This document shows positions 54,962 through 64,000 of a DNA stretch of 64,000 bases, in pieces. The notes beneath the pieces are model-generated. The model was not told the DNA's origin and made no database searches. It was given only the letters and a program-made list of their open reading frames with translations. The number at the start of each line of letters is the position of its first letter. Within the stretch, counting starts at the first letter, position 1. This DNA comes from Simmondsia chinensis. Lineage: Eukaryota > Streptophyta > Magnoliopsida > Caryophyllales > Simmondsiaceae. Both the position numbers and the translations under genes were made by a program. The stretch lies in the NCBI GenBank assembly GCA_018398585.1, contig JAGTTD010000026.1:3787001-3851000 (forward strand). Direction: 5' to 3'.

Positions 54962-57900
54962 ATGGCATCAGGTATTAAGACCGAGGTAGAGAAGTTCAAT
55001 GATCAGAGAAGCTTCAGTTTATGGCAAGTCCGTGTGAAAGGACTCCTGACTCAGAACGGCTTGAAGAAAGCACTAGAGGGGAAAGAGAAGAAACCCGAGA
55101 CTATGACTAAGGCACAATGGGAAGAGATGGATGATAAGGCTCTCACGGCGATACAGATGTGTTTGGCTGATGATGTTCTGTCAAAGGTCTTGGAGATGGA
55201 AACCGCAAAGGAGTTATGGGAGAAATTGTTAGACATGTTTTGCCACAACTTAGTCTCCAACAAACTCGCAGTGAAGCGTCGGTTGTTCACTTTCCGTATG
55301 ACAAAAGGTACATCTCTTAAAAACCATCTTAGCGAGTTTACCTCTATTATACAAGAATTAAAGGAATTGGATGATGTCCCTAAGGACGAGGATCAAGTTA
55401 TGATATTACTGTGTTCGCTCTCTAATTCATATAAGGGCTTCGTAGAAAGCATGATATACGGGGGTAGGCCAACCATTACTGTTGATGAGGTGAAAAGAAA
55501 CCTTGTGGGTAAAGAACGGGTGGATAGGGAGCTATCTGACTCGGTGAATGACTCAGGTAGTGGTTTGCATGTGAAAGGTAGACTAGAACATAGGGGATCC
55601 AATGGTGGGAAAAAGTCTAGGTCTAAATCTAGACATAAGAACCTGTCATGTCATTACTGTCACAAGAAAGGGTACATAAAGAAAGACTGTTACAAATACA
55701 AAAATAAATCGAAAGAGGGTAACAGGGGTGACCAGGGCAGAGACAAGTCCGCTGAGGCTAGTTTTGTAAGGGAGGATAGTGAATGGGGGTTTCTATTAGT
55801 TGCTGATTCTCAATCCAGGCCCAAGGATAAGCGGGTCATGGATTCGGGTTGTTCATATCACGTTACTCCAAATAGAGACTGGTTCTCCATGTATAAGTCT
55901 ATACAAGGTGGAGTTGTCTTGATGGGTAATGATGCTGCTTGTATGGTAGTGGGGATTGGGACAGTCCGTGTGAGAATGTTTGATGGGGCTATTAGAACCT
56001 TGAGTGATATACGTCACGTCCTGGACTTAAAGAAGAACTTGATTTCTCTAGATACCCTTGAGTTTAGTGGGTGCAAGTACACAGCTGAAGGTGGAGTCAT
56101 GCGGGTCAGTAAGGGTGCTTTAGTTGTGATGAAAGGAAATAGGGTTGGTACTTTGTATGAGCTTGTAGGTACTACCGTGACAGGTTCAGTTGCTGTTTCC
56201 ACATCTGCTATGATAGATTCAGAGATCACAAGACTGTGGCACATGAGAATGGGTCACATTGGTGATAAGGTTTTGTCTGAGCTAAGTAAGAGGGGACTGC
56301 TTTGTGGTCAGTCAACAGGACTGATGGAATTCTGTGAGCATTGTATTTATGGGAAGCAGAAGAGAGTCAGCTTCAAGTCAGCAGTGCATCAGACCAAGGG
56401 ACCGTTAGATTACATACATTCTGATCTGTGGGGACCTTCTAGAGTGGCTTCTAAAGGTGGGTCCAGGTATCTTCTAACGTTTACTGATGATTACTCACGC
56501 AAAGTTTTGGTCTATTTTCTGAAGCAGAAAAATGAAGTGCATGATGTCTTCAAGAAATGGAAGATTCTGCTTGAAAAACAGACTGGGAAGCCGATCAAGA
56601 GGTTGAGGATTGATAATGGTCTTGAGTTCGTTGAAAGTGACTTCACTAGATTTTGTGAAGATCAGGGTATAGTCAGACACAGGACATGTACAGGTCGACC
56701 TTAACAAAATGGAGTGGTTGAAAGGTTAAACAGGACGTTACTTGAGAAGGCTCGATGTATGCTTTCAAATGCAGGTATAAAAAGAGAATGGTGGGCAGAA
56801 GTAGTTAGCATGACTTGCTATCTTGTGAACGAGACATCGCATTCTTCATTGCAGATGAAGACACCTGAGGAGGTATGGTCTGGTTCAACTTCTGATTATT
56901 CTCAGATTAAAGTTTTTGGTTGTCCTACATATGTATATGTTAATGATGGAAAGCTAGAGCCTAGGGCCAAGAAATGCATCTTTCTTGGTTATTCGTCAGG
57001 TGTGAAGGGATATAGGCTGTGGGATCCCAATGCTCAGAAGTTTCTAACTAGTAGAGATGTTACCTTTGATGAGTCTACTCTACTACATCCGCCACACACA
57101 ACCTTCATTAACAGTGATTTAGTTCAGGTGGAGACACCTGATGTTACAGAGATACGGTCAGATCAGCAGGTTGTTTAGCTAGAGAGTATTCCAGCACCTC
57201 AGGTACAGGTTTCTGATGTTGTTACTGATAATGCAGAAACAGGTCAACAGATGGAGAATTACACTATAGTCGGTGGTGGACTGAGGTGACAGATCAGGCC
57301 TCCAGAGAGGTATGGGTATGAAGGGATGATTGCTTATGCCCTTACTACTGCTGAGTCTTTAGATGACAGTGAACCGACTTCTTATTCAGAGGTTGTATCG
57401 AGATCAGATCCTGAGAAGTGGCTCGTTGGTATGAATGAAGAGATGTAATCTCTTTATAAGAATCAGACTTGTGAACTGGTGAAGCCTCAAACAGGGAAAA
57501 GACGGATTGGATGCAAATGGGTCTTCAAAAGAAAAGAGGGCATTCCTGGAGTTGAAGATGCAAGATACAAGGCACGTTTGGTAGCTAAAGGCTACAATCA
57601 GGTACAAGGTGTTGATTTTCATAATATATTCTCACCTGTAGTTAGACATATTTCGATTCGTGCACTGTTGTCTTTGGTTGCTATGCATGACTTAGAGCTT
57701 GAGCAGTTAGATGTAAAGACTATATTTTTGCATGGTGAATTAGAAGAGAGTATCTTTATGCATCAGCCCAACGGTTTTGTTGTAAAAGGAAAAGAAGATC
57801 ATGTGTGTTTGCTTAAAAGGTCTTTATATGGTTTGAAGCAATCTCCTAGGCAGTGGTACAGGAGATTTGATCAGTTCAGGACAGGTTATGGGTACATCAG

Positions 57901-58930
57901 GTGTAAGTACGACAGTTATGTGTACTTCAGAAAGACTGATTCAGGCTTCGTTTATTTGCTTTTGTATGTTGATGATATGTTGATTGCAGCACGAGACATG
58001 AAAGATGTTGATGATTTGAAATCTATGTTGAAGAGTGAGGTTGAGATGAAAGATCTTGGAGCAGCTAAGAAGATCTTAGGCATGGAAATTCATAGAGACC
58101 GAGAAGTTGGAAAATTATACTTGTCTCAGGAGAAGTATATTGAGAAGGTGTTGAACAAGTTTCATATGAAGGATGCTGATCCTATTAGCACGCCCTTAGC
58201 AGCTCACTTCAGACTCTCAGCATTAGATTCGCCTCAAACTGAGGAGGATGTCAGTTACATGTCTCAAATTCCCTATTTTAGTGCAGTGGGCAGTATTATG
58301 TATGCGATGGTTTGTACACGTCTAGATATTGCTTTTACAGTGAGCAGAGTTAGTAGGTACATGACAAATCCAGGTCAAGAGCATTGGCATGCAGTGAAGT
58401 GGATTCTCAGGTATCTTCGAGGAACTTCTGATTTGTGTTTGGCATATGAAAAAAGTAAGTGTTGTTTGGTTGGGTTTGTAGATTCTGATTATGGTGGAGA
58501 CTTCGATAAGAGGAAGTCCACATCAGGGTGTGTGTTTTGTTTAGGTGACATAGCTACCAGTTGGAGAGCGTGTTTACAGCCTATTACAGCACAGTCTACT
58601 ACCGAGGCCGAGTATATGGCAGTTACAGAAGCATTCAAAGAAGCCGTCTGGTTGAGAGATTTGATCAGTGAAATTAGTGTCGAACAGGATACAGTTAGGG
58701 TCTACTGTGATAGTTAGTTCGCCATTCACCTAGCAAAAGATCAGATGTCACATCATGACCGAACGAAGCATATAAATGCGAAGCATCACTTTATTAGAGA
58801 TCTGATTGATGAGAGGAAGGTGGAGTTGAGGAAGATTGGGACTGAGGACAATCCAGCTGACATGTTCACTAAGGTTCTATTAGGAAGCACGTTCGAGCAT
58901 TGCTCGAATTTGGTGGGTCTTTCAGTTTGA
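54962..58930 (+). pseudogene. Copia gag-pol of element 3, one frame with five nonsense codons
   Basis: From the ATG at 54962 to the stop at 58928-58930 a single frame of 1322 codons is kept without frameshift. It is interrupted only at 56702 (TAA), 57176 (TAG), 57287 (TGA), 57446 (TAA) and 58715 (TAG). Domains in order: gag with FSLWQVRVK and LWEKLLDMF; knuckle CHYCHKKGYIKKDC, with Tyr where His is expected; protease DSGCSYHV; pre-integrase WHMRMGH and CEHCIYGKQ; integrase HSDLWGP, DNGLEF, GVVERLNRT; RT CKWVFKRK, QLDVKTIFLHG, SLYGLKQSPRQWY, YVDD at 57965-57976; RNase H DSDYGG, STTEAEYMA and NPADMFTK. Inactive as read. Confidence 0.92.
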
Positions 58931-59016
58931 TGTATGTTAGCCCCAGTTGAGGGGGCGTTTGTGGAGAAGGTGGAGTTGTTTTATTGTTGATGTTAATTTT
59001 GAGCCAAGGTGGAGAT

Positions 59017-59534
59017 TGGTTAGGAAAATGTCTCAAAATTACTTGGCATTTTAAGGAGAAGGACCGTGAGGAGGTCCATCGATCGTGGTGGAGCTAGATC
59101 GATCGGGAAAGTTACGTAAAAGCATGATGCCTCCAGTAAGCAGGCCGATCGATCGGGACTCCCCGATCGATTGGGAAGCCCAATTTTTCAGTTCCTATAT
59201 ATTGAGATGTAGGGTTACGTCATTCAGCATCCAATTCCAAAGTTATGTTGTCCCTTGAGCAGCGCCGCCACCAAATAAATTGAGAGTGAGAGAGAATATT
59301 GTAATTCTTCTTTTGGTTTAATAATAAAAGCTCTGATCTTTGCCAATGGTTTTCTCCCCTTTCGATTGTAAAGGGGTTTCCATGTAAATCATTGTGTCGA
59401 TTGTTTCTTTTCTCTTTTAGTCCATTTATTTCTTGATTTGTCGTGGTATTTGATTCGATTGCGATCTGGGAGAATTGTTTATTTTCACACAACTTAGTAT
59501 CAGAGTATATCAGACTTGTTTAAGTTTCTTTACA
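59017..59534 (+). repeat. 3' LTR of Copia element 3
   Basis: 518 bp; differs from the 5' LTR by an added CCCCGATCGATTGGG segment and scattered substitutions. Confidence 0.85.
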
Positions 59535-59539
59535 CTTTG

Positions 59540-61071
59540 AGGGCACTATAAACAGAAATCTTAACATGATTTTGAGAGACAACATCATGGGACGTGCCAC
59601 TCATCGATGGCGCACCTAGTGTTATTCTTATCTTCTTAAAGGAATGTAATGGAAAGCGATTGTTGGGGATAGTTGTGATTATGATTATGGGTGTAAATCA
59701 GGTAAGCTGACTCGCAAGCTCTACTATCGGGTGTGTCATATAGCTTGAAAGGCTTGGCTTGCTTCAGGTTTGAATTGAGATGAGCTAACTCGTTTATCTT
59801 AATGAGCTAAGTGCGAGCTTAGCAAAGCCTGAGCTCATAGGTTTGTGAGCCTAAAGAAAGCCTAAATGAGCCAATTTGAAAACAATTAATGAGTGTAAAT
59901 ATATCCAAAAAAACTAAGTTTGAGCCTGAATGAGTTGATCTTGAGCCTAATCCAACCCAAACAAGTTTCCATTGGCCTTAAATGAGCCTAAACGACAAGT
60001 TTAGCAAAAAGCTTATCAACCTTGTTTCAAGTTCAACTGAGTCAAGCTTAGTCTGAGCGTATAATGAGCCAAGCTCCACTCTGAAGTTTCATGGCTTCAC
60101 AAGTTTTGAGCCGAACTCTAACCGATTAAATATTGATGAGCAACCTTGGACTCGATGAGTTCAGTTTGGCTCATTTACATATCATTATTTCAAAAAGGAT
60201 ATTATATTTCAAAAAGAACTGGAATATCATATCTTATAAATTTTTAAAAACGGCTTCGTATGTTGGGGCTGAAAAAGGAAATAGCTTAGTGAGCTAAGGT
60301 CACACCACTAATTCGGCTAAAATACTTGAAAATGGCATAATATTTGGAAAAAGGATTGAAAAGGATATTATGTTTACTGTATATATAAGAAAGACAACAT
60401 ATTTTGAAAGGACTAGGGGCATTGGTTATATTATAGGTGATGGAAGTGATGTGGCATCCAAAAAATGATGTGGTAGCCAAAACAATAATGTATCCCATAA
60501 CAGAGCAATTGAAAACATGACAGGACAAATGATATGAACTACTGCTGAAGTCAATGTCACTCTTAGTCTTATTTCAAAACATTTTACATTTCTAGTGTGC
60601 TATATTAAATATTATATCTTTCTTTAAAAATTTTTTCAAATATTATGGCCATTTTAATTTTTTTTCCCCTTACAACTTTTCTATTTTCTTATGAGATTTC
60701 AACTAAAAAAAAAAAAAAATCGTAAACCCTAGCTATCCAACTCGTCACCGCCCGCACCACGCCAGCTCCGGACGCTTGCAGCAGTGTGCCTGAAATATCG
60801 ATCTTTCGGTGAAAACTTGGCGTGGTCTAGTCAACCTCTCTCATTATCATTGTAGCAGTTAGTGTATATTTTTAACTTTTGAGTTTTGCTTCTTTCTTTA
60901 TTTTGACTTCCGCTCACTTTATTTGAAAGATGTTTTACTCCCTCTACAAATCTATTGTATAGATTTTGACCTCTTCGAAAAAACGGCTGCAATGCTACCT
61001 TCCTTAAGATTTTTTCAATAGGGCATGTACTAAAACAACCAGGACTAGCCTACATAAAAATCATTTTCTTG
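59540..61071. other. Intergenic with GAGCC/GAGCT-rich repeat
   Basis: 59700-60190 is dense in GAGCTAACTCG, GAGCCTAAATGAGCC and similar words, as at 600-870 and 37100-37280. 60415-60490 has GATGTGGCA / GATGTGGTAGCC words. No gene is supported; a 5'-UTR-like AAACCCTAGC at 60723 leads to no coding frame. Confidence 0.4.
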
Positions 61072-61072
61072 C

Positions 61073-61211
61073 ATAGGATGAGGTAAAAAAAAAAGTGGCC
61101 ACGATTCGAAATTTATTACTTGTTGATATATTTTCAAAATATAGGATGAGGAGAGAGAAAAAAAGTGGCCACTATTTGAAATGTATTAATTGTTGATATA
61201 TTTTCAAAATA
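61073..61211. repeat. Two-copy tandem repeat, about 69 bp
   Basis: ATAGGATGAGG, AAAAAGTGGCCAC.AT..GAAAT and TTGTTGATATATTTTCAAAAT occur twice head to tail. Confidence 0.85.
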
Positions 61212-61460
61212 AAGTGTTTGGGCCCCGGCATATGGTGTGTGTCAACACATAGTTTCTATTAAGACTCAACGGATGGTGTATGGTGGTACACAGGAGCTAT
61301 GTGTTTGACACACTGCTTACAGAAAACCACTTTGCTGAAAAAAGGGATATATGTTGACACACAAGGTTGTTATAGCTGTTACTTAGCGTTGTTTTTGTGT
61401 TGTTTGGAGGAAGGGATTTGTGTCTTTTGAGAAGAGTTGTATTTCTTCCAAAAGACACTT

Positions 61461-62480
61461 TTTTTTTTTTTTTTTTTTTTTACTATAAAGATAATACTCC
61501 TTAAAATTTTCCTTGTTTGAGAAGGAACCTCAAGACATCAGCCTAGATAAGGGAGAAAAAGGCTTTGTGGGGGATGCAATCCCACACAGAAATACCCAAA
61601 AACTCGTTACCCAGATTCGCCAGCCAGTCCGCCGATTTATTGGCTTCCCTATAACAGTGATTGAAAGAAACTTGGCCACAACGCTGGCTCAATAAACGGA
61701 TGTCTTCAATAATAGTGATGATGTCCGCAAGAATCAAATAAGAGCCTGTGATTGCTTTGATAACCACCTCGTTGTCTCCCTCCTATATAATTTATTGAGC
61801 ACCCAAATGCTTAGCATAGAACAGGGCATCTCTGGTCGCAACTGCCTAGGCCGCACTGATAGAAGCATTACCTAAATCTCTTGATCCAGTTGAGAGCATA
61901 TTTCCATTATGATCATGGAGAATGAAACCAGAAGCAACAGAATCCCCGCACTTTAAACCATCAAAATTTGCCTTAATCCAAACCACTGAAGGAGAATTCC
62001 AAGATATCCAATTATTTCTTCTAGACCTGCATTAACCAGCCTTCTTCACTTCAGGACCCACTTTTTTGTCCACCTTGTTGCAAATGGACCAGTCTAGATG
62101 CATTTGCTTGTCGAGAATTATCGATTTTCGGGGATTAGACTGGTCACATCGAAATACCAAATTGTTTCTATCTTTCCAAGTTTTTGAACAAAGCAAACTA
62201 AAGCGCACAAGGTCATCTCAGCCCTTGAAACATCTTAACCAATGTGGAGCCCGTAAACAAATTGAGTTTGGTCAAGCAACTCCTTCAACCAACCGATATC
62301 GTAGATAATTGACCAGATTGTTTTTGAACAAGGACAATTAAGAAAAATATGATCAAGATCTTCAAGGTCACAACTCACCTAGGGCACGGGTTTTGACAAC
62401 CTATGCCCCTTCTATACACTAAGCTATCATTAAGCACTTTCCAAGTAAAGACTTTTATCTTCAGGTAAATATCGAGGTTC
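61461..62480 (-). mobile_element. L1-type LINE 3' fragment (zf-RVT plus RNase H)
   Basis: Read on the minus strand: KVFTWKVLNDSL and CDLEDLDHIFLNCPCS near 62440-62330 match the zf-RVT domain after RT. VWIKANFDG, SGFILHDHNGNML, EGDNEVVIKAI and HCYREANKSADWLANLG between 61985 and 61590 are an RNase H-like domain. The element ends in a poly(A), seen as the T-run at 61461-61482. Several stops and frame changes interrupt it. The 5' end and a target duplication were not found. Confidence 0.82.
61543..61985 (-). pseudogene. RNase H domain of the L1 fragment
   Basis: The first part (from VWIKANFDGLKCGDS) carries the catalytic D in NFDG. The E is replaced or lost near stops around 61845 and 61795. 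The last 74 codons to 61543 are open and end ...HKAFFSLI. Typical of the plant RVT_3 type tail domain. Confidence 0.75.
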
Positions 62481-62520
62481 CAAATCCAACGAAATTCCCA
62501 TGAGTTCCTCTCAGAGTATT

Positions 62521-63204
62521 CCTATTTATAAGCCAACCAACTTGGAAATCTATAAATACATCTCCATTTCAAAGATAAAAAAATATATATTGAACGCACA
62601 TCATTTTTTGTTTTCAATATTAGAGATTCATTCTCTATATATTCACTTTCACTTTTTAATAAAGTTTCATTATATCCCTAAGACTATTTCAATAAGGACG
62701 AAACAAGTTTTAAAGAAAGTTGTTCGCTACAGACCTTGAAGCCAAATATCTTATTCCGATTTAAATATTATTTCCCTAACATTAAAGCCTATTTTGCTAT
62801 GTTGTGAAATTATTGTATTGTTAATCAAGTTTTTCAAAATTAAATTTTTTCTTCAAATTACGAGTCAAATTATTTTTTGGCTTAAAGATTTTTAATCCTA
62901 ATATATATATATATATTTTTTCTTTTTTCTTACTATTCTCTAAAAGTAGAAAAAGAGATTTTGCATTTACTTAAAGCACTTTTATATGTCTCTCGAAAAT
63001 AGTGCGAAGAAATTGTCAAACCCTTTGAAAAACAAAAAAAGGGAAAGTTGGTAAGAAATGCCGATAGTGCTAAAGATATTAATAAACATCCTGATGCAAA
63101 ATGTGCGTGGTAGCTTGAAAAAAGCTTGGTTTGGCATATGATAGTAATGAATAGGAAATGGTTGAACTTTTTGTAAGGATGGAGTAGGGTTTTAGTTTGA
63201 TCTG
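62521..63204. other. AT-rich intergenic, nothing recognised
   Basis: No gene or RNA. (AT)n at 62900-62915. Confidence 0.45.
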
Positions 63205-63460
63205 AACCCTTGTCAATTTCTCCCCACCTTTGATAGGGTTGGACGTCTTCCCCTACATCGGGCTCGCCTCATCCAGTAGTGATGTAGTCGCATAGGGTCT
63301 GTTTGATCCTTTTTTCTTTTTTTTTTTGGCCTTATATTCCTGTTGCCTTGGCTATCTGTTGTATTTTGTTTCTAATTCCCGTTTTTATATGGATTCGCAA
63401 AGGCCTCGCTTGGATACATTGTTTGTCTTGTACTACATCTTCTTAGTAAATTATAAAAAA
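63205..63460 (+). mobile_element. Poly(A)-ended retroposon fragment
   Basis: GCTCGCCTCATCCAGTAG, TGATGTAGTCGCATAGGG resembles the segment CCTCACCAGTGATGGTATAG at 34571. It ends TAGTAAATTATAAAAAA directly at the next MITE. Confidence 0.45.
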
Positions 63461-63834
63461 GGGTTATTTACACCAAATATCCCTGTACTTTTCTCATTAT
63501 ATTAATTTAGTCCTCATACTTTTAATTGTGTCAATTTAGTCCCTCTACAATTCAAATCGTGTCAATTTAGTCCTTCACTCAAATTTAAGTTAAGTTATTG
63601 ATATAATTTTTTGTGACATAATTACGTTAGATACAAGTAATTTACTAAAAATCCATCATTTGACTCAATTTAACCCAACCCATGGCCAAATCATTAAAAA
63701 CTTTACATAAATTTTACTTCAGGAACCAAATTGACACAATATCAATTGTAGAGGGACTAAATTAACACAATTAAAAGTACAAGGACTAAATTGACACAAT
63801 GGACAAAGTACATAGACTATTGGTGTAAATAACC
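63461..63834. mobile_element. MITE of the GTTATTTACACC family, full copy
   Basis: 374 bp. Ends GGGTTATTTACACCAAATAT and, reverse complemented, GGGTTATTTACACCAATAGT. The interior has repeated TCAATTTAGTCC on the left and GGACTAAATTGACACAA on the right. It sits between A-rich flanks, so the duplication is unclear. Confidence 0.75.
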
Positions 63835-63838
63835 CCCC

Positions 63839-63860
63839 AAAAAAAAAAAAAAAAAAAAAA
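63839..63860. repeat. Poly(A) tract
   Basis: About 21 A after the MITE. Confidence 0.9.
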
Positions 63861-64000
63861 ACCAATTATCATAATTTTATTTTTTTTCAAAAAGCAATCA
63901 TAAGTCCAAGGATTTGTTTGCATAACTTGTCCAAAGAGATAAGGCCAAACAAACAACCCTATGAGTTGATAATATGAATTATTATGCTAATAAAAGACAT

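Larger units (their letters stand above)
54423..59539 (+). mobile_element. Copia LTR retrotransposon, Tork/Tnt1-like (element 3)
   Basis: LTRs 54428-54925 and 59017-59534 (498 and 518 bp), flanked by CATTG and CTTTG. Primer site TGGTATCAGAGC at 54929-54940. Polypurine AAGGTGGAGAT precedes the 3' LTR. The LTR has several GATCGATCG palindromes. It is a close relative of element 2 and lies 1.1 kb from it in the same orientation. Confidence 0.9.

Noticed and set aside
60721..60900. Start of a host gene after AAACCCTAGC
   Set aside because: No open frame, splice pattern or homology follows it.
1..64000. CRISPR arrays, tRNA genes, riboswitches, bacterial operons
   Set aside because: None of the expected signatures was seen; the tRNA-like strings are primer sites or TRIM interiors.

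Overview
This is nuclear DNA of a flowering plant, probably a dicot. It is AT-rich, has spliced genes with GT-AG introns, and is dominated by plant transposable elements: Copia, Gypsy, TRIM, RTE and L1 LINEs, SINEs and MITEs. I saw no bacterial operon, CRISPR array, tRNA or organellar gene cluster. From memory only, 5S-rRNA-headed SINEs with this 3' tail suggest an asterid/Ericales genome of the tea type; that is a weak guess.

The one convincing host gene is a Sec14-like (CRAL-TRIO) lipid-transfer protein on the + strand. It has five phase-0 coding exons between 33668 and 40513 that join into 295 residues. A candidate 5' UTR exon lies at about 26390-26589, which would imply a 7-kb leader intron. 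All its introns carry transposon insertions, and exon 4 sits between two oppositely oriented copies of the same MITE family.

Layout: 1-2.1 kb holds a dispersed repeat, a small retroposon and a Harbinger/Tourist element. 2.1-6.6 kb is a degenerate short-LTR Copia (Ale type) with a TRIM nested in it. 7.1-10.3 kb is a GC-richer block of degenerate tandem repeats and probable decayed LTR sequence. 10.3-12.0 kb has a 5S SINE and a truncated Gypsy element. 13.0-14.9 kb has a decayed RPA70-like fragment between 0.3-kb direct repeats. 14.9-25.9 kb is MITEs, a 5S SINE, an RTE LINE 3' end and nested foldbacks. 26-40.5 kb is the Sec14-like gene with its insertions. 40.7-42.6 kb is a non-autonomous LTR element, antisense, whose reading frame contains a PTB-like RRM. 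42.8-48.4 kb is a chimeric retroposon, a Mutator-like MITE and a TRIM cluster. 48.4-53.3 and 54.4-59.5 kb are two related Tork/Tnt1-like Copia elements with an rpl6 processed pseudogene between them. 59.5-64 kb is repeats, an L1 fragment and a MITE.

Three things stand out. First, one 3' tail module (the plant SINE 'Angio-domain' type, ending in GTT repeats) is joined to several different 5' heads, and an RTE LINE in the same window carries that tail at its own 3' end. Second, an LTR element carries a host-like PTB RRM. Third, exon 4 of the host gene, whose length is divisible by three, is bracketed by inverted MITE copies. No plainly new system can be proved from sequence alone.
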